DNA from: Gnetum montanum
Lineage: Eukaryota > Streptophyta > Gnetopsida > Gnetales > Gnetaceae
Assembly: GCA_015680685.1 (NCBI GenBank)
Contig: MNCI01025588.1
Coordinates: forward strand, 293,285 to 357,284
Reading direction: 5' to 3'
DNA length: 64,000 bases
Both the position numbers and the translations under genes were made by a program. Every line of letters begins with the position of its first letter. The stretch's first letter is position 1. Shown here one piece after another: positions 36,101 to 47,235 of the stretch. A model generated the notes under the pieces. The model worked only from the letters and a program-made list of their open reading frames with translations, made no database searches and was not told the origin of the DNA.

Positions 36101-36320
36101 ATCTACAAGGAGTTGGAGCATTTGAAGCATATATGCTGCAATGTGATTAAGAAATGCAACCACTATGGTAAATAACATCATAGCTTAAAACAATGCAACA
36201 TCTAACAATGCAAACATAGCGACAAAAAAGCCTCAAGGAATGTACTTATTGCAAAGAGGATAAACATAATTAACTTGAATGTAAAGTCAAGAGATGGAAG
36301 TGGCAAAAAAATAGAAAATA
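36100..36320 (+). pseudogene. Remnant with two CCHC zinc knuckles (Gag-like or LINE ORF1-like)
   Basis: The first knuckle lies at 36155-36196. It has C-x2-Y-x4-H-x4-C spacing, where the second Cys codon has become TAT (Tyr) and a TAA stop falls in the loop. The second lies at 36241-36282 in another frame. It reads CTYCKEDKHN, a stop, then LEC, with exact CX2CX4HX4C spacing, followed by the basic run KVKRWKWQKNRK. Tandem knuckles with a basic tail occur in retroelement nucleocapsids and some LINE ORF1 proteins. Nothing else here fixes the lineage. Stops and the frame change show it is dead. Confidence 0.5.
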
Positions 36321-37918
36321 TATACAAGAAGTGAGTTCAACTTAAGAAAAATGTGTACAAACACAAAATAAACTTAAAATATCAAGTGTTAAGCAATCTC
36401 AACCTCACGAAAATACCAATAAATTGCCAAAGCATAAAGCAGTGACACAAAGAACAAGTGGGGTGTAGGATATTAATCTAGAAATTGAGTTGGAGACTAG
36501 CATATAAAGTGCTTTTAGAATTCCTACTAGGAAGCACCAAAGCTACATTCTACAGGAACACTTAGAACATCTAATAGTATCCCATGGCTAACATAATAAA
36601 GTCAAACAAAGATTAGTATTGGGTTGAACAACACTCCTAGCCAAAGATGCAACAATGTAACTAAGCTTAGTAAAGGGAAAAACAAAGGTACAAGTAATAG
36701 TAAGGCTCACAATGTGGCTCCCCCAATAGTTGTAGCCCACCAAGAAAATATGATGAACTAAATCCATAAGGCCATGAGGAATATGCTATGAACAAAATAA
36801 GAAGGAAGCCTAATGGTCATTAATGGTTATGATAATCATGAAACAACAAGGACTATTTAACATACTATAAGCAAAGACTACAAAAAGATTTCATGGTTGA
36901 GAAACAAGCCAATGTAATATTACTATGGAAGATAAAGCTTCAAATGAATTTTCAAGGTGACGATTTCAAACCATAGGGCTAGATGTTCAATTGGCTAGGT
37001 ACATTGTAACCTACTACTTGACAAGAAAAGACTACAGTATCATTGAGTGCCCTTTCTTGGTAGATAAGTCTGTCTTTCTTGAAATATAAACATCACACAA
37101 CTATTAGGTTAACCTAGAACCAAATAATTATGGCCAAATTCTATAACCATCATTTGATGTACCACAACATTCATTTAAATGCTAAAAATAAATGACCAAG
37201 TAAACAAAATCTATATAGATGGAACAAAGGAAGTCTAAGATGACACAAGGCAAATGCTAGTTGGGCTTGCACAACTTATATTATAACAACAAATGCAATA
37301 AATATAACTCAAAGAATACGAATTACCATGGTCAAGCTACAAAAAGACAATCAATGTTAATTTAAACCTAATTTTCAAAAGAATATAATTATGCAAAAAA
37401 AGTCTCAAAATTATAAAAACAACTACAAAAAAATTAGGAAATGTAGAGAACTTGTAATGAGTAACCCTAGAAAATATTGAATATAAGATTTAAAGCAAAA
37501 TTGATGGACTAAATAGCTAAAATTAAAAATTGTATTAAAACCTGATTAGAAATTATGAAGAGATTTTGAAATGCTCTATTCATGAAAATTTATGTAAAAT
37601 CATAACTACTAGAAGCAACTTGTGTTGAAGCATAACTTAATCTTGCTAAGTCTCATTATAGTCTAACTGGAGCACAGCTTTAGTTAAAGCAAAAAAGTTG
37701 GTCTCAATTTATACATATAGAAAATACAGAAAAATGTGGAATGGCACACTTTAATGTCTCAAACAATTCATGCTACAAGCCCACTATTCAAGGTAGGGAT
37801 CATGCATCATCAACATGCCCTCTACTCATGGTGTCCAATTGGACAAACTATTGTGAAGATTTACAAGCTTGTCTTAATCTTGCTCAAATGGCCACATATT
37901 GAAATGATGTAGATGCAA
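36321..37918. other. Decayed coding-like stretch of unknown origin
   Basis: Between about 36940 and 37170, plus-strand translation gives a run such as GLDVQLARYIVTYYLTRKDY, then SIIECPFLVDKSVFLE, broken by few stops. It looks like decayed coding sequence and may continue the element whose knuckles lie at 36155-36282. I do not recognise the family. The rest is AT-rich without features. Confidence 0.3.
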
Positions 37919-38150
37919 CTAGATAATTGTTGCATAGGCCTACCTAGAACTAGAGATGCAAGATTAGGACTTCTATAAAGCTCATGACTACTACAACTTG
38001 GCTCCTAAATCATCAGATAGCTTAGGAAGCCTCGTACTAGAATGATGAAGAAGCCACTATATAATTGTTGCATAGGATTGCCTAGAACTAGAGAAGCAAG
38101 CATAGGATTTCTACAGAACTCATGACCATTGCAACTTGAATCCTAAAAGA
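37919..38150. repeat. Tandem duplication with 138-bp period
   Basis: 'ctagataattgttgcatagg' at 37919 and 'ctatataattgttgcatagg' at 38057 head two units. Both continue 'cctagaactagag.tgcaag.ttagga.ttcta' and 'ctcatgac.a.t.caacttg..tcctaa'. Divergence is moderate. Confidence 0.75.
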
Positions 38151-39212
38151 AGGTGCAAAGGTCAAGTGGATGACTCATTACAAGTTTATCACAATGCAAA
38201 ATTCCTTGACAGTGATATGATTTCGACAAAGAGGAAGGGCACATGTCAATGCTCTAACAAACAAAATGGCCAACCAAGTCATATATTCTCTCAAAGATTT
38301 CAATGTTTGCCCTCTCAATGTTCTCAAGCAAACATAATATATTGCAACCATGTTAAGCATATTGCTCACTTCAGTGACTCATTGCACGATTTTAGGATCA
38401 AACATAACAAACTTCTAGCTCAAATTATCAACTTCCTATAAGCCATTTAGCCTACCCCTTTGGTGCCTTTGCTTGCTCTTATTAGTCTATCACATAAATT
38501 TAAGGATACTAACCCACAAGTTGCAAATCATGTTCCAAATGCGCAAAGTAGGGCTTGGAATGCCAATAAAGTTAGCAAATAGCACACATCCTTGACCAAT
38601 AAGATTACAAAGGATTCTACTCAGATACATCCTCGATAAGCACACTTAATCACTCGCACATCTTTCTTCCTAGGATCCAACCTAGATGTTTATGACTCAC
38701 TGTCAAGCCCTCCGGATAGCCCTAATTCCAATTATCCTTGATGATGACAAAGCAAACATCGTTTCACTGTCTCAAACCCTCACCCTACAAAATCATGTCA
38801 TTGATTTTGAACCACCAAAGTTCATAATCCCTTCACATAGCACTTTTATTCCTAATGTCCTTAATGTACACCTACTTTAATTTAGTGGATCCCACCAAAT
38901 TGGTGTTATAACCCTCCTTAACTTGGTTGACATTGGTTGACATGGATTCCAACATCCTATGTTCCCTCACACAATCCCCTTGACTATAACTCTTGAGATA
39001 CCTATTTTGGCAATGATCTCAAATAACAAACCCTCAACAAATGTAGTAAACTCCACACTGGAATGACTGGATTTACAAATTGATTTGACATTTATTAACA
39101 ATTTTCATGGGATTTGTTAGGATTGTGTGTTGTACAACCAGATTTTTGCTTCTCCACTCCAATTTGAGCCTTCATTTTCTAATTATTATGAACCATGTAA
39201 ACATTGACCATT
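38151..39212. other. Unassigned stretch
   Basis: The plus-strand frame at 38136-38441 (101 codons) is Cys/Ser/Gln-rich without a recognised spacing. The one at 38686-38880 also has no motif. Nothing else is supported. Confidence 0.3.
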
Positions 39213-39470
39213 CCCTTTAAGGCAAAGTGGATAAAACACATGCAATTTTCTTGCTATTCGACCTTTGATCCTTTTTCTATAATAGAATTTTAACTTCCTT
39301 TTCCTTTAGAAAAGTAGATCTTCTAAATCACTTCTTGTGGAACAAATAAAAAACAACCCTTGAAGCAAAGTGGATAAAACACATAGTTTTTTGCTACTGG
39401 AGCTTTGATCCTTTCTCTGTAAGAAATTAACCTCCTTTTCCTTCAAAAAAAAGCATATCTTTTTTTAAAA
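39213..39470. repeat. Tandem duplication with about 145-bp period
   Basis: 'ccctttaaggcaaagtggat' near 39213 and 'cccttgaagcaaagtggat' near 39357 head two units. Each continues 'aaaacacat', 'tttgatccttt.tct', and 'ttaac.tccttttcctt'. The right unit runs into a poly(A) stretch at about 39467. Confidence 0.7.
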
Positions 39471-40253
39471 AAAAAAAAACCTCTAAAAGTCACATGAATA
39501 TTGAAAGGAATAGTACCAAAAAAATTAAATTATTTCATTAATGAGCTAAGAAAAAAGTCATTTTAGCTATAGATCAAATAAGGGGTGTAAATATGAGAAT
39601 TGTCCGATATGTTATAATTAAAGAAAAACACAAAGGTGGTTGTTATTTCAATGTGCATAGGTGACACAGTTATTAAGTATGCTTACACAATCAAATCTAA
39701 GTAACATTGTAAGGATAATGCAAGGATGAATAAATATGCTATCCCATAAGCACATGGTAGAGAAAATTCAAAAGGTTGTGTGGAATGAATGAAATAGCAC
39801 AAACACCATTATATTCATGAACATTTGATGAGCTCTGATGAAAAACTTTTATAGGTGTTGGAGGAGGGCAAAACAAGGTAATAATAAACAAGGATTTGTA
39901 TCTTTTAAAAAAATAATAATACAATTGCTTGGGTTGCTAATGGGCTGACATTCTTCCCACAAGAAATTCCCCAAATGGCAAGTTAAGGTGTTGCAAGATC
40001 AAATATGGCAACTTAGAGAAAACATAGTTGACTAACACATTGTTTGAGAATGGTTCCAAACATTGAGTTTTGCATTTCAAATTCCTTCAAGTTCCATCTA
40101 AAACTAACACTATTTTTAGTTACATCTAAACCAAATGGATCTATTGGACTAATTCAACACACAATGTATTGGAATCAAATCTAAGACTTGTGGATGCAAA
40201 CCATATGCTTTAATATTATGCATTTCATCCTACAAATCCTTCATTCAAAGGAC
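39471..40253. other. AT-rich stretch, no supported feature
   Basis: Poly(A) at its left edge, otherwise no motif or repeat recognised. Confidence 0.4.
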
Positions 40254-40412
40254 ATGTGACAATGAGGTTTTGGGGGATGAGAATACCTCACCTTTAACAA
40301 AGACTAAAAACAATAAGCCATGGGCTTGAATAATCCATAAAACAAACATATGTAACAATGATGTTTTGAGGGACAAGAATATTTCACCTTTAACAAAGGC
40401 TAAAAACAATAA
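40254..40412. repeat. Tandem duplication with 96-bp period
   Basis: 'atgtgacaatgaggttttgg' at 40254 and 'atgtaacaatgatgttttga' at 40350 head two units. Both end 'cacctttaacaaag.ctaaaaacaataag'. Confidence 0.75.
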
Positions 40413-42787
40413 GGGATGACAATTTGTCCTAGATTAATTCATCCTAGGGAAAAAGTATAGAAGAGCATAGGGAAGGGCAATTACCTCCCAAAGAAAGTTC
40501 ACCTTGGAAATAATAATAGAGCAAATGAGGACATTGCAAAAATTCTAGAGGATAGGAAGGGCAAGGTTAGCAATATGCAAATGGAAAAAGAACACCACTT
40601 TGAATGTGAAGACTCAAGCAAGCCTTCAAACCAACAACTTATGACATAATAAAGTAACTCATGAAAGGATGATCCTATTTCCATGCAAAGTCAAAAACCA
40701 AATCCTTGATAACAAGAACATGACATTGGCAATTTCCTACACTAGATAAATAGTCATAACATAGATATTGCAATCTCCTTAGTAAGTGTTTATGTCAATT
40801 TATTAAATATAAAATAATATAACAACAAAACTACTATAAATATACATAATAAGATCAAAGTTGAATATGCACCATTTACATTGAACTAAACAAACATAAG
40901 CACTCACCTCCATGTTGACAAAAAAATTCTAGGATTCAAGGAAATACATTAAATTAAAGAAAAACAACGAAAGGACACTTTCCAACAAGGGAAGCTTTCC
41001 CATAAAAAAACACATTAACAATGCAATTTATTAAAAAATTATGCACAAAAGGACCTCACTGAGCTTTCTCATGTTTGCTAACATATATTTGTCCATGTAG
41101 GTATGCTAACAAAGGTTTATCAACAACGCATCCAACTTGCTAGCTCCTTGCACTAACAAGAAGCCAAAAATGGGATCCACCACATGCCCCTATATTAAAG
41201 GTAAGGCCTATGCAGCACCCTCCAAACATGAACTCGTAGATAACCCAACAATGGATCTATCAAATGTTATCTCCTAAAGCTCAACTTGATTACCTGTGCA
41301 CACTCTAAATACCTTGAAAAGCAACCATAAAATCACCAATAAAAATTTCAAGACTCTGAAGTCTTTTTCTAACTAGTAACTTGTCGACACTAGCATGTTC
41401 AATGTGTCGAGACTCTATCCTTAACTAGATTCAAAAATATGTATTACCAAAAACAAGCAACCCAAATGCATTTATGTGGTTTTGACTGTAGAGTTAGTCA
41501 TGTTACATAATTGAAACTACCCTTTGTGGATAATCCCAATACCAAAATAAATAAAGTTCTAAGGTCCTTCAGCATTGTTGTGGTTTTTTAACGGCTGAAT
41601 CAAGTGAGAATTTATTGTTGGCAACAAAGGATCCCTTGGAAACCATGAATAATTGTAGGGTTTACAAAATAGAATGGACATCCCTGATGACCTAAGTAGC
41701 GTATCATGAAAATGGATATTCCTAATACACTTTCTCGTAGAAAATGCCAATAAATATACAAGTAAATTTCAAATGTCAAATTGAACCTTCATAATTATAC
41801 ATTACCAGAATTACTTAATCTCATTTTATCAAATAAACTTTTTTTGGTTGCGAACGCATAATTTAGGTACGTTTTCAAATCAAAGTCAATAAAGAGGGGA
41901 AAAAAAAAACCAGCTCATTCAGCTGTTCCTACTAGACTGAGAATGAAAATGTGCATGTACCTACCAAAGATGTCTATATGCCTGATGTCCTTTCATGCGT
42001 GAAAATGTATTAGAAATATCAGTGACCCAAAACCCCATCACCGAATTATCAACCAACCTGCGTATTCATTTCACAATTCAGTGCACCCAATTTGTAGAAA
42101 CAGATACAAATAATACACTGTGAAATTGTACGTACTAACATGTCTATGTAATGTTGTGTAAAATCTCCTGAACGCCAAGTCTTTGTCAGTATCAAAAAAT
42201 TGTGCCCGCGACATTAAGAATTTTCCTGCATGAAAATATTTAATTTTCAATACAAAACGATCTTGATTAACGTTACCTCCATGGAAATAAAATTTGCGTA
42301 ATATTCACCACGGAATATGTATATAATGATTCGATATTGGAAATTAGAATCCGTTTAACCAAACCCCAGGAAAAAACAGCTATCCAAGATTTACAAAATG
42401 AAAGACTCCAACTATTTATTTTAAAGACAACCCCGTATTGATTGCAATTATTCCAATCAACGCCAAAAAAAATAAACAAACAAACAAATCTCCGCAATAA
42501 ATTATTCTCTGCAGAATATGTGGGTAATGATGGAATATTGAAATATCCAATCCGTTTAAGTTAACCCGATCAAGAAAAACATGAACGATTGACAAAAATG
42601 GAATAGGAAACTAAAACATCCTCCGCAATTCATTCCATTCGGTTCCTAACAAATTACAACGAGAAAAACAATTTCAAAAACTTGATAGCGAGCTGAAGTG
42701 GAAATTTTAAAACAAAAACGCGCAAATCGAAGAAAACAAATTTCAAGTTTGAAGTGTTTACAGAAGTTCAGTAAATCTCAGAAATAC
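40413..42787. other. Low-repeat stretch, possibly an intron of the gene below
   Basis: No transposon motif is visible, and from about 41870 to 42780 the sequence looks like unique DNA with ordinary CpG use, unlike the surrounding repeats. If the exon at 42788-42818 is real, this is its first intron on the minus strand. A donor-like G|GTAGGT lies at 41965/41964 (minus), but no convincing second exon could be established. Confidence 0.3.
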
Positions 42788-42960
42788 CTTCAATTTGAAC
42801 CGCCATTGCTGTTGCCATGGAAATCCGTGTAGCCTGCGGAAATCCAGAGAACCCTATCACCCCGGATATACGAAAACCCTTGTCTTCTAGGGCCGGCAAC
42901 AACGACTAGGGTTCGGTTCACACTACGAGAACTTAACAGACCTAACACCTTTTAAAAGGC
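42788..42960 (-). CDS. Possible first coding exon and leader of a host gene
   Basis: On the minus strand an ATG at 42818 opens MATAMAVQIE, with a second ATG in good context (GCAATGG) at 42806. The frame reaches GAAG|GTATTT, a plausible 5' splice site, after base 42788. Upstream, 42830-42930 is CpG-containing and holds AACCCTAG and AAGGGTTTT, resembling telo-box motifs in promoters of plant translation and housekeeping genes. TTTTAAAAGG near 42955 could serve as a TATA element. The region looks unlike the retroelement DNA around it. 'ttccgcag|gct' near 42836 could be a 3' splice site, so the leader may be split. The protein family is not identifiable from ten residues, and no downstream exon is confirmed. 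Confidence 0.3.
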
Positions 42961-43747
42961 TTATGATTTAATTTCTTTTTAACCTCCAAGCTGTCGTTAC
43001 ATCGGAAACCCATTAGGGATTTTGTTTCACCTTAAACATTTACGGGGCACGAAGCTAAACAATTTCATTCCACATTTACATATGGACTTTGCGAACTATT
43101 ATTTAGCTAGGCAATGTTCGAGTGTAATATAAATATAACATTGCTTGTAAGTTGATGGTTTTAGTATAGTAATCTAATTCGTTTTTTCATGGTTTTGCTT
43201 TTAGTAGAAACCATTTGATAATTCAAGCTAGGTAAATGACGGTTTTGATTTTAGTAATCAAAATGTTAAAGTGTGGGGTCTTGAAACTTAAAATAATTAT
43301 AATATAAGTACACCTCAAGATATATAGTCCAATTAGAACTTTATAAATCAACATTATCCACCAAAATCAAGCCTATGACTTAAGCTTTTAAATCAAGAGT
43401 CTTTGCCACTATGTAACACCTCGTTGTTAAAGTGTAATACAAATATAACAATGCTTATAAGGTCCAAGCAATGTGCATTGATGGTTTTGATTCCAATAAT
43501 CTAATTTTTCACAATTTTGGTATCATACACTTCAATTTTTGACACCTTAATTTTTCAGGAGCATCTAATCTATAAATACTTATAAGGCACTAATCTACAT
43601 AATTGAGTCACCGCAAATTAGTAAAAGGTTCCAAGCTTGATTTGCACTTTAAATGCCAATATGTTGTATATGCCTTAGGGTATAAATAGTTTAGTTCAAT
43701 TGTAATATACAAAAATTGCATTTAAAAATAAACATTTTGAATCATAC
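42961..43747. other. Possible promoter-proximal DNA and AT-rich spacer
   Basis: A degenerate direct repeat occurs between about 43110-43200 and 43430-43510 ('gtgtaata.aaatataaca.tgctt.taag' and 'gatggttttga..ccaataatctaatt'-like text). No gene is supported. It ends at the LTR. Confidence 0.35.
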
Positions 43748-44534
43748 TAATGAGTGGCGAGGTACCCCTACACTCAACCATACAAATACGAGCGTTACAC
43801 GCGCGATCCAGTCGAACTCCGCATACTAAGTGCCTACACACCTCATGGAACACTTAAAGTTAATCATTCGTTGTCTTCCCAAACTTACTTGTATTTGTCA
43901 CGATTGTATGGTTAAGTAAGTCTAAGGTATATGATTTTTATATCTTTTCTGTTTCATCTCATATGCTAATGAAGTGAAGGGTGAAGAGACTAATTAACTA
44001 ACTAAGCCTTAATTAACCTAGCATCAGCATTCATTTCCACTTACCGTTCACACCTTGAACCAATGCAACCTTGGTTACCAAACGTTATTCGTTACTGGGA
44101 TCACCAAGCGTAACGCACGTGCTCGAAGCGATCGTACTGAATGCACTTAACTATGGGAGAAGGGTTGCGAAAGATTTAATGAACTAATAAAGCATTTAAA
44201 CAATGAACAATAAATAAAGTCCTATTTAGCCTATTCCATGCACTGCAAGGTTTATCCAAGAAGTTCATCTTTATTCCGTACACAAACTTGTGTTCAGGTA
44301 CAATATTTGCTCGAATAAAGATCCGTTCACTTTGGAGCTCCTACTGTGGGCACATGGAAATTATTCTATCTCTGGAGAGGTAAAACTACTAGAGTTTCGC
44401 TACAGTCTAAGCCTAGAATGAGAAACAAGGGAGAGCGGCCTCTTATTTATAGATTTGGCGGTGCACGATATCGCAAGGGAAGACGCGATATCGTGTACGC
44501 GATATCGTGGGGGATGCGATATCACGGCCCATCA
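43748..44534 (-). mobile_element. 3' LTR of gag-protease deletion derivative (CGATATCG type)
   Basis: This 787-bp LTR is on the minus strand, starting TGATGGGCCGTGATATCG at 44534 and ending CTCATTA at 43748. Its U3 carries three intact CGATATCG and one decayed copy between about 44463 and 44523, then TATAAATA (complement of 44454-44461). R/U5 landmarks match the solo LTR: 'ccatgtgcccacagtaggag' and 'cggatctttattcgag'. A polypurine tract lies just before it in the element's direction (44535-44545), so this is a 3' LTR. No matching 5' LTR for this copy is in the window. Confidence 0.88.
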
Positions 44535-44545
44535 TACCCCCATGA
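44535..44545 (-). other. Polypurine tract of the left element
   Basis: On the minus strand TCATGGGGGTA directly precedes the LTR start TGATGG. This is where plus-strand DNA synthesis would be primed. Very similar TCATGGGGG motifs recur upstream at 45087, 46441 and 52419, and as TCATGGGGGAG at about 50792. Confidence 0.7.
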
Positions 44546-46424
44546 CTGAATAAAAACTCGTCCTCGAGTTCCTTACAAAATATTGGGACAGTATGGGATT
44601 ATTGACTCAAATGGAACTAATGGTAAATGGGATGACATGTGAACGGATCATCATTACAAGAAATGACAAAACTGGTGTTCATGACAACAAGAGTGAACAC
44701 CTTATACATTTGACATCAGGCCTTATTTGGCAGCTCAGAGAGAAGAGAGAAAAGAGAAGAAGTCTGCTACTACCAACACCAAGATTGCGCCTTTCGTTGT
44801 CCATCCTTAAGCACGCCATCAATCTTGCTCTTTACATAGCTGCTTCAGCACCAATCCATTCCAAGTGTTCCCTCCAGATCCAATCCATTGTTGCATGATT
44901 GTCATCTGCACACCCAACACAGTCTTTTATTAGCAAGGATAAATGAATCATAATGCAATTGATACCTTGCTTCGGTGTAAGGTCCATTGGTTGAGTTGTG
45001 ATATGGCTGATACGAATCTGGAGATATCATAGTGGCTACCAAAGGTGTAGGGGTTAGGGGAAAATCGAAGAAATTTGGGTCTGGACCCCCATGACTAAGA
45101 GAGAACCTCCAGTAGTGATAGAATGGAGAAAGAAAAAGAACAAGAAAGATGGAGAAAAAGACAACTATAATGTCGATAAAATGGATGTCAATATGGAAAT
45201 GAACAAAATAAAGTGGATTGCAAAAATGTTAAGGGAAAGAATTTAACTAGTGCACCAAATAGGAATGTCAGTGGGTCCTCCTCAAAGCAGGCTCATGCCC
45301 TTAATGCCCTAAAAAACCCACATTCAAAGAGTCCGTATGCTCTAGGAATGTCATTTGGAAACAAGAGTTAAAGTCTTAACCGCAAGAATTTACCAAAAAG
45401 AAAACAATGCGTCAACCAAAACATACACTAATCATACAACCGGCAATGAGGTGAACAATGGAGAGAACGATGCAGAGAAGAGAATGGAAAGGAATCCAAA
45501 GAACAAGGTGGTGTATAGCCCCTTGTGTATTTCATGGTTAATGTGACTTAGCAGATCCCATTCCAAGTCCGGCCTTAAACAAACCACATCCAATGACCTC
45601 GCATTAATGCATTCGGGCAATCCATCCCCTTGAAGTAACAAGAATGCCTTCACCCAAGAGCCACCACCATTCTGACGAAACAAAGAAGGAGAGAATGGGA
45701 AGCAAGAAGGGCCATAGTTAGAGGGAACATTTTTATTTTAGTTCCATAACCAGTGCTTGTAGCGTAAATGATTATTTCGTTTAAGGGGTGTGCTTTGAAT
45801 TCTCACTTTTTTCTTTTTTCTTTTGTTTTATGTGTTTATACATGAGAACCACACCATGCAAAGACTTTGTTATTTTTATAAGCTCATCTTCCTGATGATT
45901 AAGTAACGTCAAAACGGTAAGAAAAATCAAGAAGAAAACATCCAAGCACCCAAGAGAATGGGCAACACAAATGCATCAAGTTCCTGTAAAGCCATACCCT
46001 TTTCAATCCTTGAGCCCTTCCTTAGTTTGAGAAATGCCCAGTCACCGATTCGTTATAGTTGTTATTATTGAAAAAGGGACTGTACATTTCCAAGCCGAGA
46101 GAGACCATAGAAAGTTGTGGATGGATGGATGGAGTGGACTCATTGCCTACTATATCAAAAGAACCATACCTTAGTATCAACATCATAACTTAAAGGTAAA
46201 AACCAAACATTAGCAATCAATATAAAAATAGTTCATACCATCATGAAGAACACTTATTAAATGAGAAACTTACAAGATGGATAACACACACACAAAGAAA
46301 TGAAAAAGGTATAGACGATGTTGTAAAACAAAAACAAGAAAAGTTAAAAGAATTTGTAAAACAAAAATGTGCAAAACAAAAATGTGTAAAACAAAAACTT
46401 AAAAGAACTGAGGGCCCTGAATGA
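44546..46424 (-). mobile_element. 3' non-coding region of the left element
   Basis: This segment lies between the protease end and the polypurine tract. Athila/Tat elements have long 3' regions. Two further TCATGGGGG motifs (minus) lie at about 45087 and at the left edge of the protease frame, 46441. Frames at 45432-45683 (minus) and 44593-44898 (plus) are not recognised and are probably not genes. Confidence 0.45.
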
Positions 46425-47235
46425 TCAACATAGGTGGTCATCTCCCCCATGACTGAATGGAAAGAGAGAGATATGAAATAATGAACGCCTATTTGACTTT
46501 CTTACAAGTGTCCAACTTTTCTCGATTAATGTTTTCAGGTTAAGGGATGGAAGTTGGCGACGTTCATATTCCAATGTATCTATGCCTTTGTTGTGGACGT
46601 AAGTTGTTCCCCCAATTCGTTCCATGCACGTTGGTGGGTTGCTATTTCGATTAGCTATCAACCACATGGTGTCCACTTGTTGTGTGGTTGCTACATACAG
46701 GCACCTTTGAATATGAGTTTCTAGGGCACACCAGTTGCATGTAGGAGATGTTGAGCATTCCTCCATGTCATCACCCTCTGAGCCACTATATGTGATGCAT
46801 GGAACTTTCTTCTTCTCGATCTTTCCATAAATGTTTACCTTAGATATTTCCAAGGAAAGATTGCGGATTCCTAAGCATGTGTCTATTGTACTTAGCCATG
46901 CCATTCCCATTATAATTGAGAAGTCCCCTTTGTTGCTGTTGACTTCTGTCACCAGGAAATTAGCTAGGTATGACTAACCACACACAGTGGTAACAATGTC
47001 CTCCACCAATCCCAAGGGAATGGTGATGGACTGGTCAGCCAGCTCTAGTTGAATATTGCTCTTCTTGAGTGGAGGTAGGTTCTAGGCTTGATACATTTCT
47101 CGTGAGATTAAGTTGACTCCAGAGCCTGAGTCAAGAAGAGCCTTATGTGGTTTGTTCCCAGTGACTTGGAGGTAGATTAAGGGACTTCTAGGGTTAGAGA
47201 GTTTCCTAGGAAGGTGGCCTACCTTAATCCAATCA
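46425..47235 (-). pseudogene. Athila/Tat-like aspartic protease, left copy
   Basis: The polyprotein protease reads KALLDSGSGVNLISREMYQA with the catalytic D-S-G, then LELADQSITIPLGLVEDIVT and KGDFSIIMGMAWLSTIDTCL. It is collinear with the protease at 58933-59622. A TAG interrupts it after MYQA and another follows the CG of VCG. The frame 46425-46952 holds the C-terminal part. It continues into the linker before RT (LPSLNLKTLIEKSWTLVRK, about 46550-46500), then loses similarity. RT, RNase H and integrase are therefore deleted, and the copy is non-autonomous. A single N at 47277 lies just upstream. Confidence 0.8.

Noticed and set aside
38136-38441. Plus-strand frame of 101 codons with several Cys, considered as a zinc-knuckle protein
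   Set aside because: The Cys and His spacing does not fit CX2CX4HX4C or any finger I know.
45432-45683. Minus-strand open frame (83 codons, 'LQGDGLPECINARSLDVVCL') considered as a gene in the 3' region of the left element
   Set aside because: No recognised domain, no matching frame in the other copies, and it lies in the long non-coding 3' region of the element.
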